A DNA stretch of 64,000 nt from G965216255 sp965216255 (lineage in GTDB: Bacteria > Bacteroidota > Rhodothermia > Rhodothermales > Bin80): NCBI GenBank assembly GCA_965216255.1, contig OZ244148.1, positions 1,302,001-1,366,000 on the forward strand, written 5' to 3'. Shown in pieces: positions 10,028 to 18,661 of this stretch. Under the pieces are notes generated by a model. That model did not search any database and was not told the origin of the DNA. It saw only the letters and a list, made by a program, of their open reading frames with translations. Position 1 is the first letter of the stretch. Each line of letters begins with the position of its first letter. The translations under genes and the position numbers were made by a program.

Positions 10028-10350
10028 TACTCCAAACCCACGATCTTGAGGCTCTCTATACCTCGATCGTCCACGATGATGGTGCGCGGGTCGATCCGCT
10101 CGTGGACATGCGGCGAGACGGTAGGCACCTCGAACGAAGTGAACTCCGCCTTGCTGGACCAGGAGAGATGAGGGTTGAGGTGCGGGTCATGGGAGTAGGA
10201 CTTGCCGCCGGCGTCTTTATTCGTCTCCGGCGTGACGAGGCCGACCGGCGGGTTGTTCACGCGCTCCTTGTCGGTGTGCGCGTAAGTATCGATGTCCCGC
10301 CAGGCCTTGTTGCTCCGCCGCGCCATGATGACCCTTGGATGCCGAGGCAC
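10027..10350 (-). pseudogene. mod methyltransferase copy 2: N-terminus fused to C-terminus by large in-frame deletion
   Basis: Residues 9-89 or so match the N-terminus of mod copy 1 (DTYAHTDKERVNNPPVGLVT, HVHERIDPRTI). The last ~15 (VDDRGIESLKIVGLE) match its extreme C-terminus. Everything between, about 750 residues including the SAM and DPPY motifs, is gone, yet the frame is kept and the stop overlaps the MNT start. The likely original start is the ATG near 10326 (MARRSNKAWRDID), since the eight codons before it have no counterpart in copy 1. A short 100-residue protein could still be made but would have no methylase activity. Confidence 0.8.
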
Positions 10351-10601
10351 TCGGTCGAGATTGCCGGTGTCCGCCTTGACTGTGGGGCGAGCCGCCTGTC
10401 CGTTCGCGCCTCGCGGAATGCCTCGAAGATCAATACAAAAGTTTGAGCCGTTTCGGGCGAGGCATAAAGCGTACGAATTCGGGCAGCGCCAGGTTTCCGG
10501 CCTAACATCTCATGCGTGGACTGGAGCGTTAGCCTCCGTGACCGCACCACCCACCGCAATGGCTGGCCTACCGCATTCGGGTCAAGCCCCGACTCGAATG
10601 A
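10351..10601. other. degraded spacer between mod remnant and M24 gene
   Basis: About 250 bases without a gene I can support. A minus-strand frame (10257-10559) is open but matches nothing I recognise and overlaps the mod remnant in another frame. It may hold the old promoter of the mod operon and the lost 5' part of the M24 gene. Confidence 0.4.
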
Positions 10602-11903
10602 CGTCTCCTACACGTTCGAGCGGCACTCCAGGAACTGCTCCAAGACCCTGTTCCCTCGCCCGGGCTCTTTGGAGGCGCCCCCTGGCCTGCCATACGCGCC
10701 GAGCGCATGGCCACGTTACTTCCCGGGGCCATGGACAGAGCGGAAGTGGCCGCGTGAATGCCCCTCTGCCGCGAGTACAATAATGACCCGATGGCTGCGC
10801 ACATTGGCTGCGAGAATGCCGGAGGCCTTGCCGCCTCCCTGTTCTTCCGCACGGACACGGGCCTGCACTCCGTTGCCGTCTCACCGGTCGGAGAAGCGAC
10901 GGCCCTGGACGAGAAAGCAATCGCGTCAGAGGTTATACCTGTAGGCCCCGGGGCAGAGTTGTGGACAAATGTGGCATCCCAATTTAGCCGGTTCAATCCC
11001 AAACGTATCACAATCAATACCAGGGTCAATCCCATTGCGGACGGCCTCTCTCGCCGGCAGCACACCGCAATAGTGCGCGAGCTGGATACCGTGTGGACGG
11101 ACCGCATGGTTTCGGCGGAATCGCTCATCATGGCATGGCTCGCTGTCAAGATCCCCGCAGAGGTCGATGTTATGCGGCAGTCAGCAGCCCTCACGGCGCA
11201 GTGGCAGCTGGAGGCCTACGATGCGGCAGTCCCTGGCGTCTCCACCGACCGGGACATCGCCGATTTTCTCGAACGCGGGATGCCTGCCGCCGGCGCGGGT
11301 GACGGCTGGGCCCCCGAGCAATATCCGTCGGGGAATTCGGGCAAGGACCGCGGGCATTTCCATCCTACGGATCGCACAATCGTGCCGGGCGATTTCATCC
11401 AGACGGATTTCGGCATCCGCGTGCGTGACCGGTGGGTGGCGGACATTCAACGCTTCGCCTACGTGCTGGCCACGGGCGAGTCCGCACCGCCCGCAGACGC
11501 CCTCGCCAAATGGAATGCCGCGCGCGCCGGCAGCCGCGCGGCATTCGCCGCCATGAAGCCGGGAGCCACCGGCGCGGACGTAGACCGTGCCCAGCGAATT
11601 TCCATAAGCGAGCTCGGGTCCATCCCTGTGCGCTGGAGTACGGGACATCCCGTCGGTTACTGGGCGCATGACAGTGGTCCCGCCCTCAGTGGCGGCAAGG
11701 CGGGCGCAACGGCATCAGGCCGGCAACGGGAGCCACTCGGCACCGGGATGACGTTTGCCTGCGACGGCTTCCATTCGTGGCCGCTGTCGGACTCTACCAC
11801 CACGACCGTTTCCGTCGAGGAGATGGTCCTCATCACGAAAGACGGCGCTGAGTGGCCAGCCGAGCCCCAGAAAGAACTTGTACTGATCCGGTCTCCGCGG
11901 TGA
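10602..11903 (+). pseudogene. M24-family metallopeptidase (Xaa-Pro aminopeptidase-like) with in-frame TGA
   Basis: Pita-bread-fold metallopeptidase expected to remove N-terminal residues before proline, often exported. The C-terminal catalytic part is well preserved: Asp ligands in QTDFGIRV and ADIQRFAYV, the His in GHPVGYWAHD, and later Glu residues. The largest open piece starts at an ATG at 10758. Upstream in the same frame, PWPAIRAERMATLLPGAM and DRAEVAA still read as the family N-terminal domain and are separated from MPLCREYNNDPMAA by a TGA at 10755-10757, probably a former Trp codon. The frame closes at a TGA at 10599, and no signal peptide is visible, so the 5' end is probably lost as well. 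A shortened product from 10758 is possible. Confidence 0.75.
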
Positions 11904-11919
11904 CCCCGCAGCGCCGAGA

Positions 11920-12381
11920 CTACAGCGCCAGGTACCGGTCCTCCAGGGCTCGCATGGCGGCTCTGCCCGCGCTGTCGGCGTCGTCGTATCCCATGAGGTG
12001 CAAGAGGCCATGCACGACGTAGCGGCGCACTTCGCCCTCGAAGCTTGATCCAAATTCTGTGTGGTGGGCCTGCGCATAGTCCAGACTGACATATACCTCG
12101 CCGTCCAGTTCTTGCGCGCCGCCCAGCGGGAAGGAAAGTACATCCGTGTCGTAGTCCCCGCCGCGATACGTACGGTTCATCTCGCGGACAGTGGTCATGT
12201 CTGTCAGCACAATGCCCAGAAACCGGGCTGCTCGGCCCTCGAGTTGCAGGATGGTGCGAACGAGTTCAAGCAGCGCCACGCTGTCTACGCGCAGCCGGGC
12301 GTGGACCTGCTCTACGTAGATTCCGGAAGGCGCACCGCCGACTTCGGGCCAAGCGCGCGCTGCAAGCCCGGGGCACTCCAC
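11920..12381 (-). CDS. ybeY: endoribonuclease YbeY (rRNA maturation factor)
   Basis: Single-strand zinc endoribonuclease acting in 16S rRNA 3'-end maturation and late ribosome quality control. The metal site region reads HGLLHLMGYDDAD. The third His of the classical HGxLHLxGYDH is an Asp, as I recall for Bacteroidota homologues. The MNRTYRGGDYDTDVLSFPL segment is the other family hallmark. The 153-residue length is usual; the GTG start at 12381 adds a poorly conserved N-terminus, so a start some codons later is possible. The next gene upstream ends 2 bp before it, suggesting one transcript. Confidence 0.9.
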   Translation of the reverse strand: MECPGLAARAWPEVGGAPSGIYVEQVHARLRVDSVALLELVRTILQLEGRAARFLGIVLTDMTTVREMNRTYRGGDYDTDVLSFPLGGAQELDGEVYVSLDYAQAHHTEFGSSFEGEVRRYVVHGLLHLMGYDDADSAGRAAMRALEDRYLAL

Positions 12382-12382
12382 G

Positions 12383-12838
12383 TCAGGCCAGGTCGTTGAA
12401 CAGCGTCTCGGTCATCGAAAGCGCCACGGCGCTCATGATGAGCTCCGGCGCAAGCTGCGTGAAGTCCGTCGACAGGAGGCGCTGATCGAAGTTGGCATAG
12501 AGGGAACATGCCGCCTGCCTTTCCACGACGAGGCCGTTCGTGATGCCATTGCGGCGGGCAAAGAATATGACTTCCCCCAGCTCCTGGCTCGCGATATAGC
12601 CCGTACATGCCTGAAGCTGCAGAAGCGAGCTGGGTGCCATCACCGTTATCAGAGTGTCGGCCCGTTCCTCCTTCAATGCCCGCGGCACGGCAAGGCCGCA
12701 GGTGATCTCCAGCGTAATACTCCGAGAGGAGGCCTCGTCATGCAGCCTATAGCGTACGCTATTGCCATCCCGGCGACTGCTTGCACCAAGGACCTCTCCT
12801 ATGCGGGCAAAGTCACTGTCTGCAAACGCGAAATTCAT
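12383..12838 (-). CDS. conserved-looking hypothetical protein, 151 residues
   Basis: Not recognised. A soluble 151-residue protein without signal peptide or membrane segment. It has an alternating beta pattern through the middle (SVRYRLHDEASSRSITLEIT, TLITVMAPSS) and a helical C-terminus ending AVALSMTETLFNDLA. It lies 2 bp upstream of ybeY and 39 bp downstream of the DUF2723 gene, all on the minus strand, so it is probably co-transcribed with them. Codon use matches the neighbours, supporting a real gene. No catalytic motif is evident. Confidence 0.6.
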   Translation of the reverse strand: MNFAFADSDFARIGEVLGASSRRDGNSVRYRLHDEASSRSITLEITCGLAVPRALKEERADTLITVMAPSSLLQLQACTGYIASQELGEVIFFARRNGITNGLVVERQAACSLYANFDQRLLSTDFTQLAPELIMSAVALSMTETLFNDLA

Positions 12839-12877
12839 CTAACCTCCAACGGCTTTGGATTATCGTGTCCGGGAACG

Positions 12878-15781
12878 CTATTGGCTATCCGGCGATGCAA
12901 CAAGCAATGAATCTTCCTCTTGCATTCCCTCCATGGTTTCACGCAGCTCTTCGGGCGTCATGGGCGGAGCGTCTTCTTCCGTCAATGCCAGGAGGCGATT
13001 CTGAAATGCGGCAGCCGCTACATAGTCCCGTGCTTCCACGTATGAATAGTAGATCGCATCAATGAATCCTCCCGCGCTTTCCTGGGCTGACGCCGGCGCA
13101 CGCTCGAGCTTGTGGAGCACGAGGTCTTCCGCCTGCTTCAGCAGCGGTGTCACACGACCCGACGCGCCGGCGCTCTGGTAGGCACGGGCCATAAAGAGGA
13201 AGGAGCGCTCGTCGCCGGGTATCGTCTCGAACGGGATGCGCTGCATAAGGCTGTCCAACAGCGCAACAGCTTCCTCCTTGCGCCCAATCTCGGCTTGCTT
13301 CATAGCAGTCTGCCCGAAAATATTGCGATAATTGTCCACCATCTGCCGGATGTTCTGGTCGAAATACACGTCCGGGTCATCCAGGCCACGGAACCGGAAC
13401 CTGCCGAGCTTTTCCGCAGTGATGTCCGGCACCACACGCCCAAAGCGCTCCCCGTGCCGTATTGGCACGACGCGCTGCGCCTGACCCTCCAGCTGAAAAT
13501 ACTCGTTAAGGTCGAGCTGCCCGTCCGGGCTGACGGTAACGGCAAAATACACGGGGCGCTCCCATCCCTGCGCGGCATTGGTACGCAGAATATCCAGAGT
13601 AGCAATATCCGCCGCGTACAGCACCCGAATCTCTTCTCCCGTAGAAGGGTCCCTGCCGTAGAGCCGCCCCCGCAACGTCCAGGTCATGGGGCTTTCCAGA
13701 CTGTCTTCCAGCATTGCGTCCAGGTATACTTCCGAGAAGTGCTGCACTTTGTCCAAATCTACCGGCAGGCCTACCGTTTCCGGCTTCCAAGGTGCGATCC
13801 CGATGTCATCCACAAAGTCGTCGTCCATGGAAATAGGAAGCGGCGCGGACTCCCGTGATGCCTGGTGCTTGAGCTGCTTGATGTACCACGATGTGTTGAG
13901 CAGCGAAAGGTTCACTACCCGGACATCACGCCGCACACCTTCAACTTCCTGTGCATACCACAGCGGGAAGGTGTCGTTGTCCCCATTGGTAAAAAGGATG
14001 GCATCCTCGTCCGTGCTCATGAGCATGTTGTATGCATAGTCTGGCGCCACGTAACGCCCTGAACGATCGTGGTCGTCATAGTTCTCGAAAGCCATCCACC
14101 CGGGTACCGCCAGGAGAACCAGGCCCCCGAGAGCCACCATCGCCGGGCGCTGCAAATGCCTGAATCTTGCTTCCATTGCTTCCATCGCCAGTTGCAAGAG
14201 TCCCGTGGCACCAAGCCCGACCCACAAACCAAAGGCAAAGAAACTGGCTACATAACTGTAGTCGCGCTCCCTTGGCTGCATCGGTGTCTGGTTGAGATAC
14301 AGGATAATGCCGATACCGGTAAGCAGAAACAAGAGCAGTACGCTAAACGCCCGGCGCCAGTCCCGTGAAAAATGATACATCATCCCGAAGAGCCCAAGTA
14401 GCAGCGGCAGGGCAAAATACCGGTTGCGACTCGCCCGCTCACTCGGCGTCTGGAAGTAGGTCTCATATGTGCCGTCCAGGATCGGCAGACCCGTAACGGC
14501 CCGCGCATCCTGTATGTCTGATTCTTTGCCCGAATAATTCCACAGGAAATAGCGTAGGTACATGTGGCCTACCTGGTATTTCCAAAAAAAGCTCCAGTCT
14601 GAATCGAAGCGGGCATAGTGACGCCAGTGCGCGGGCATTTGGGAATAGCGCCGGGGCAGAAACTTGGTCTGGCGATCGAGCATCCCGGTCCGATCGTCGA
14701 ATGCCGGACCCGTTAGCAACGGCGTGGCGCCGTACTGCTCGCGCGTCAGGTAGGAGACTATTGCGTCTGGCGTCTCGGGGTCGTTCTCGTCTATGGGAGG
14801 ATTAGAAGCACTCCTTATGAAGATGAGCGCGTACGTGGAATAGCCGATCAGTACCATCAGGAGGCATACCATACCAAGATTTGCTACCGGCCAGCGGCGG
14901 CGCTGCGTATAGTAGACGCCAAAGGCTACAAGGATGACTACGGCAAATAGCGTAACCAACGGAGCCCCGGTGCGACCGGCAAAGTCGGGCAGCTTCTGAA
15001 TGATGCCGGGATACACGATCAGGAAGGCTATGGCCGCGACCAGCAGCGCCACCAGAATACCGCCCCAGCGCTTGCGGGAGCGCCATGCCGGGGCGCCCCT
15101 CTGCGTCCACTCGGGCCGGTCGAATTCCTCAAAAAAGAGAATGAGAGCGATAAAGAAGACGGCAAGCAGGCTCAGAAGGTGCACCCCAATGGCAAGGCCG
15201 AATAGATAGGCCACGAGGACGAGGATGCGGTTGGCGCTGAGCCCGAAAGGGTGATGGGAGCCTTTGAGCACTGCTTCTTCCTGGCGCGCCATATCGCTCC
15301 AGCGCAGGATGAGCCAGACCACCAGTGCGGTAAAGAGCATGGAGAGGGCGTACACTTCGGCCTCCACCGCGTTGAACCAGAACGAATCCGTAACGGCGAA
15401 AGTACATGCCCCCACCAAGCCACCGATGATGGCGATAAAACGCTGACTGAATGACCATTTCTGGGGAGCTCCCTGCCACTCCTGCACAAGACGCACAATG
15501 ATGAGGTACGTCAGCAGCACCGTCGCGGCGCTTGCCAGCACCGAGAGAAGGTTCACCGCCAGCGACACATACGCCACCGGCACAAACATGGAAAAGAGCC
15601 TGCCCACTAACATGAAAAACGGCGCGCCCGGCGGGTGGGAAACCTGGAGGCCGTGTGCGATGGCAATGAATTCCCCCGAATCCCAGAAACTCGCCGTCGG
15701 AGCGACGGTCATCACATAGAGGACGCACGCATAGAGGAACACACAGGCGGCAACGATGCGGTGGACGCGCTTCCAGTTCAT
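12878..15781 (-). CDS. DUF2723 (TMEM260-like) multi-pass glycosyltransferase with C-terminal repeats
   Basis: Inner-membrane protein of about 967 residues. The family is related to protein O-mannosyltransferases (GT-C fold) and probably glycosylates exported proteins from lipid-linked sugar. The N-terminus carries the signature MTVAPTASFWDSGEF followed by the LQVSHPPGAPFF loop, then about a dozen membrane helices to residue ~560. A soluble periplasmic region follows, with NGDNDTFPLWYAQE and a TPR-like C-terminus (EIGRKEEAVALLDSLMQRI). The ATG at 15779-15781 (MNWKRVHRIVAACVF) is chosen over the longer frame because it begins just before the first helix and avoids overlap with lptF/G, which starts divergently at 15896. 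Confidence 0.85.
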   Translation of the reverse strand: MNWKRVHRIVAACVFLYACVLYVMTVAPTASFWDSGEFIAIAHGLQVSHPPGAPFFMLVGRLFSMFVPVAYVSLAVNLLSVLASAATVLLTYLIIVRLVQEWQGAPQKWSFSQRFIAIIGGLVGACTFAVTDSFWFNAVEAEVYALSMLFTALVVWLILRWSDMARQEEAVLKGSHHPFGLSANRILVLVAYLFGLAIGVHLLSLLAVFFIALILFFEEFDRPEWTQRGAPAWRSRKRWGGILVALLVAAIAFLIVYPGIIQKLPDFAGRTGAPLVTLFAVVILVAFGVYYTQRRRWPVANLGMVCLLMVLIGYSTYALIFIRSASNPPIDENDPETPDAIVSYLTREQYGATPLLTGPAFDDRTGMLDRQTKFLPRRYSQMPAHWRHYARFDSDWSFFWKYQVGHMYLRYFLWNYSGKESDIQDARAVTGLPILDGTYETYFQTPSERASRNRYFALPLLLGLFGMMYHFSRDWRRAFSVLLLFLLTGIGIILYLNQTPMQPRERDYSYVASFFAFGLWVGLGATGLLQLAMEAMEARFRHLQRPAMVALGGLVLLAVPGWMAFENYDDHDRSGRYVAPDYAYNMLMSTDEDAILFTNGDNDTFPLWYAQEVEGVRRDVRVVNLSLLNTSWYIKQLKHQASRESAPLPISMDDDFVDDIGIAPWKPETVGLPVDLDKVQHFSEVYLDAMLEDSLESPMTWTLRGRLYGRDPSTGEEIRVLYAADIATLDILRTNAAQGWERPVYFAVTVSPDGQLDLNEYFQLEGQAQRVVPIRHGERFGRVVPDITAEKLGRFRFRGLDDPDVYFDQNIRQMVDNYRNIFGQTAMKQAEIGRKEEAVALLDSLMQRIPFETIPGDERSFLFMARAYQSAGASGRVTPLLKQAEDLVLHKLERAPASAQESAGGFIDAIYYSYVEARDYVAAAAFQNRLLALTEEDAPPMTPEELRETMEGMQEEDSLLVASPDSQ

Positions 15782-15895
15782 TGAGCCGACGTATGTTCGG
15801 TATGGAGACAATGCTAAATCCAGTGTAACTCCGGCCATCTCCCGTGGTTGCGCGAGCGGCCGCGAAGACACCCGCCCGAGTTGCGGGCAGCAGGT

Positions 15896-17290
15896 ATGAG
15901 ACTGTTTCACCGGATGATACTTCGAGCGCTGCCGGGACCCTTCCTTGGCTGGCTCGGCACCCTGCTGTTTCTGCTGGTAATGCAGTTCCTGATCAAGCAC
16001 CTCCCCGAGATCGCAGGTCGCGGCCTGCCGGCGGGCATGATTGTGGAGCTCATTGCATACAGCATTGCCTATATGGTCGTTCTGGCCGTTCCCATGGCGA
16101 CGCTCCTGGCTTGCCTCATGGCCTTCGGCCGCCTGATGGAGTCCCGGGCCTATCTGGTGATCAAGAACTCAGGGGTATCGCTTCTTCAGCTCGTTTGGCC
16201 CGTCCTGGCTATCGGCGTCCTGCTTACGGCATTCATGACCTATTTCAATAACGTCATTCTGCCCGAATCCAATTTCCGCGCACGCGGCATCTTCATCGAC
16301 ATCCAGAAAAAGCGACCCGACTTCGAGCTGCAGCCCGGTGTCTTCTACGAGGGCGTGCGCAACTACAGCATCCTGGTCCGCGAGCGGGACGAGCCGAGCG
16401 GCACACTCCGCGGTGTGCTGATCTACGATTACACGCGCGGCAGCCGGAATGCCGTCACTATGACTGCCCGATCCGCCCGGCTGGAATCACACGGCACAAG
16501 TGTCGACCTCTTCCTCTACGATGGTGAGGTAAACAGGCTTGTATATGCCTCCACCCTGTCAAGCCGGGAGCGCTACGAACGCCTGCGCTTTGATCGCTAT
16601 CGACTCAGGCTCGACCTGTCCGAGTTCACCTTCAGGCGTACCGATCCCGCGTCCAATACGCGCTCGGACCGCTCGACGCCTACGTCCGTGATGGTAAGAA
16701 TGGTGGATTCCCTGGAAGCGGCTGTGGCATTTACGAAGCAAGTGCTCCGAGATGCCACGCTGCAGCTGGCAACGGCTGATTCGGCGCAGGGCCCGCTCCC
16801 CGCCCCGGCAGAGCTGGACAGCCTGCCGCCCCCTGTCCCCCGGGTCGCGCTCGCCGGGCTCAGCCGGAGGGAAGGACGGCAGGTGTACGAGCATGCCGTG
16901 GAAGGCGCCCGCGCGGCCCGCCGGGATGTGGAGCGGCTCGGCCACAGGCTTGAGCGCGAAGCGCGGTGGGCCGATCAGTATCGCGTGGAGATCTACAAGA
17001 AGTACGCCATCGCCCTCACGTGCCTCATTTTCGCTCTCATTGGCGCCCCGCTAGGCCTCAGCATGCGCTCCGGCGGGCTTGGCAAGTCAGCCGTTATTGC
17101 GCTTGGCCTCTTTCTGTTTTACTGGGTCTCGCTGGTGCAGGGAGAAAAGCTGGCTGACCGCGGCTTTTTGAGCCCCTGGCTCGGCATGTGGGTCGCAGAC
17201 ATCATATTAGGCCTGGTCGGGATGGGCCTTTTCGTCTACTTGGCCCTGGATCTTGGAACCACGAGGCGCCTGCAGCGCCCTGCCCGATAA
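15896..17290 (+). CDS. LptF/LptG-family lipopolysaccharide export permease
   Basis: Permease of the LptB2FG transporter that extracts LPS from the inner membrane and passes it to the Lpt bridge. The N-terminal segment MRLFHRMILRALPGPFLGWL leads into three membrane helices with PMATLLACLMAFGRLMESRA. A periplasmic beta-jellyroll region follows (about residues 110-330, including GVFYEGVRNYSILV), then three C-terminal helices around ALTCLIFALIGAPLGLSMR. Length 464 is somewhat long because of a helical insert near residues 260-360. The ATG at 15896 follows GCAGGT and starts at the expected family position. rsmI follows after 3 bp. LptF and LptG cannot be told apart here. Confidence 0.88.
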   Translation: MRLFHRMILRALPGPFLGWLGTLLFLLVMQFLIKHLPEIAGRGLPAGMIVELIAYSIAYMVVLAVPMATLLACLMAFGRLMESRAYLVIKNSGVSLLQLVWPVLAIGVLLTAFMTYFNNVILPESNFRARGIFIDIQKKRPDFELQPGVFYEGVRNYSILVRERDEPSGTLRGVLIYDYTRGSRNAVTMTARSARLESHGTSVDLFLYDGEVNRLVYASTLSSRERYERLRFDRYRLRLDLSEFTFRRTDPASNTRSDRSTPTSVMVRMVDSLEAAVAFTKQVLRDATLQLATADSAQGPLPAPAELDSLPPPVPRVALAGLSRREGRQVYEHAVEGARAARRDVERLGHRLEREARWADQYRVEIYKKYAIALTCLIFALIGAPLGLSMRSGGLGKSAVIALGLFLFYWVSLVQGEKLADRGFLSPWLGMWVADIILGLVGMGLFVYLALDLGTTRRLQRPAR

Positions 17291-17293
17291 ACC

Positions 17294-17962
17294 ATGCTCT
17301 ACCTGGTCCCCACACCCATTGGCAACCTGGAGGACATCACCCTTCGGGCGCTCTCCACGCTGCGCAGCGTGGACCTCGTCGCCTGCGAGGACACACGGCG
17401 CAGCGCCATCCTGCTGCGGCACTACGGCATCGAGGCTGCCACCACGAGCTACCACGATCACAATGAGCGAAAGAAGACGCCGCAGCTATTGAGCCGAATG
17501 GCTGGCGGGCAGCGCATCGCCCTCATTACGGACGCCGGCTCGCCCGGGATTTCGGATCCTGGATTCTTCCTCGTCCGTGCCTGCCTGGAAGAGGGTATTG
17601 ACGTCGTCGCGCTGCCCGGCGCGACGGCCCTCGTTCCCGCCCTTACCGCCAGCGGGCTGCCGTGCGAGCGCTTCGTATTCGAGGGGTTCCTGCCCGCAAA
17701 GAAAGGCCGCTTGCGCCGCCTTGATACCCTGACAAAAGAAACGCGTACCGTAGTGCTATACGAGTCGCCGCACCGGCTGCAGCGGACATTGGCGGATCTC
17801 GAACGCACGCTCGGCCCGAACCGCCCCGTTGCCATTGGCCGCGAGCTCACCAAGAAATTCGAAGAAATGCGCCGGGGCAGCCTTGGCGAGCTGCGCGCCC
17901 ACTATGCCGAAGAACCCACCGTTCGAGGGGAACTCGTCATCATCGTTGGCGGCGCTCCGTAA
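17294..17962 (+). CDS. rsmI: 16S rRNA (cytidine-1402-2'-O)-methyltransferase
   Basis: SAM-dependent tetrapyrrole-methylase-fold enzyme that 2'-O-methylates C1402 in the 16S rRNA decoding centre. Hallmarks are YLVPTPIGNLEDITLRAL at the N-terminus, ACEDTRRSAILLRHYGI, ITDAGSPGISDPGFFLVR, and VLYESPHRL in the C-terminal half. At 222 residues it is the shorter form seen in many Bacteroidota. It starts 3 bp after lptF/G and the metallohydrolase gene follows 15 bp later, so an operon is likely. Confidence 0.95.
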   Translation: MLYLVPTPIGNLEDITLRALSTLRSVDLVACEDTRRSAILLRHYGIEAATTSYHDHNERKKTPQLLSRMAGGQRIALITDAGSPGISDPGFFLVRACLEEGIDVVALPGATALVPALTASGLPCERFVFEGFLPAKKGRLRRLDTLTKETRTVVLYESPHRLQRTLADLERTLGPNRPVAIGRELTKKFEEMRRGSLGELRAHYAEEPTVRGELVIIVGGAP

Positions 17963-17977
17963 CCCAAACCAGCACCC

Positions 17978-18613
17978 ATGACCACTGTAGCCAGCTTTAC
18001 CTGCAACCCCTTCCAGACCAACTGCTTCGTAGCCCACAGCGAAGGAGAGGCCGTGCTGGTGGACGGCAGCTCTTTCGAACCCGAAGAGCATGAGGCCATC
18101 GTGCGTTATCTGGACCGTAACCAGCTCCGGCTGCGCCACCTGTTCCTGACGCATACGCACCTGGATCACCTGTACGGGTGCGCTTTCTTCGAGCAGCGCT
18201 ATGGGCTGCCGTGGAAAATGCATCCAGAGGCCATACCCTTGCTCGAACGGGCAAACGAACAGGCGCAGATCCTGTATGCCCCGCCGGTGACGGTGCCCAG
18301 CGTAGAGACCACATTGGCCGAAGGCGACGCCGTCTGCTTCGGCTCGGCGGCATGGAACGTGCTCCATACGCCGGGACATGCGCCGGGATCAGTCTGTTTC
18401 GTGGATGCCGAGAGCGAATTCGTCATGGTAGGCGACGTACTGTTCATGGATTCGATAGGCCGCACAGACCTGCCGGGCGGCTCGCTGCCCGTACTCATGC
18501 GCTCCATTTTCGAGAAGCTGATGAGCTTGCCGGACAATACCGCCGTCTACGCGGGGCACGGCCCCGCCACCACCATTGGCCGCGAAAGGAAGCGCAATCC
18601 GTTCCTCATCTAG
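17978..18613 (+). CDS. metallo-beta-lactamase-fold hydrolase (glyoxalase II-like)
   Basis: Zinc hydrolase of the MBL superfamily. The metal-binding motif THTHLDH near residue 49, the second His in LHTPGHAPGSV and Asp in VMVGDVLFMDSIGRTDL are all present, with a last His in AGHGPATT. The spacing resembles hydroxyacylglutathione hydrolase and related thioester hydrolases; the true substrate cannot be read from sequence. At 211 residues it lacks the longer C-terminal domain of classical GloB. It sits 15 bp after rsmI. The gene is complete, and an IS end begins immediately after its stop. Confidence 0.88.
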   Translation: MTTVASFTCNPFQTNCFVAHSEGEAVLVDGSSFEPEEHEAIVRYLDRNQLRLRHLFLTHTHLDHLYGCAFFEQRYGLPWKMHPEAIPLLERANEQAQILYAPPVTVPSVETTLAEGDAVCFGSAAWNVLHTPGHAPGSVCFVDAESEFVMVGDVLFMDSIGRTDLPGGSLPVLMRSIFEKLMSLPDNTAVYAGHGPATTIGRERKRNPFLI

Positions 18614-18616
18614 CGG

Positions 18617-18655
18617 GCGCTAGCCTCGATCTCCAAGAAAGATATTTAATGTCAG
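18617..18655 (+). repeat. isolated terminal repeat of the 28.4-30.5 kb insertion sequence
   Basis: The run CTAGCCTCGATCTCC at 18620-18634, continuing AAGAAAGATATTTAATGTC, matches the inward-reading right terminus of the IS at 28430-30516 (reverse complement CTAGCCTCGATCTCCC then AAAAAGATATTTGATGTG). No transposase lies next to it, so it is a leftover end marking the boundary between the intact MBL gene and the truncated relaxase. Confidence 0.7.
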
Positions 18656-18661
18656 GTTCGG

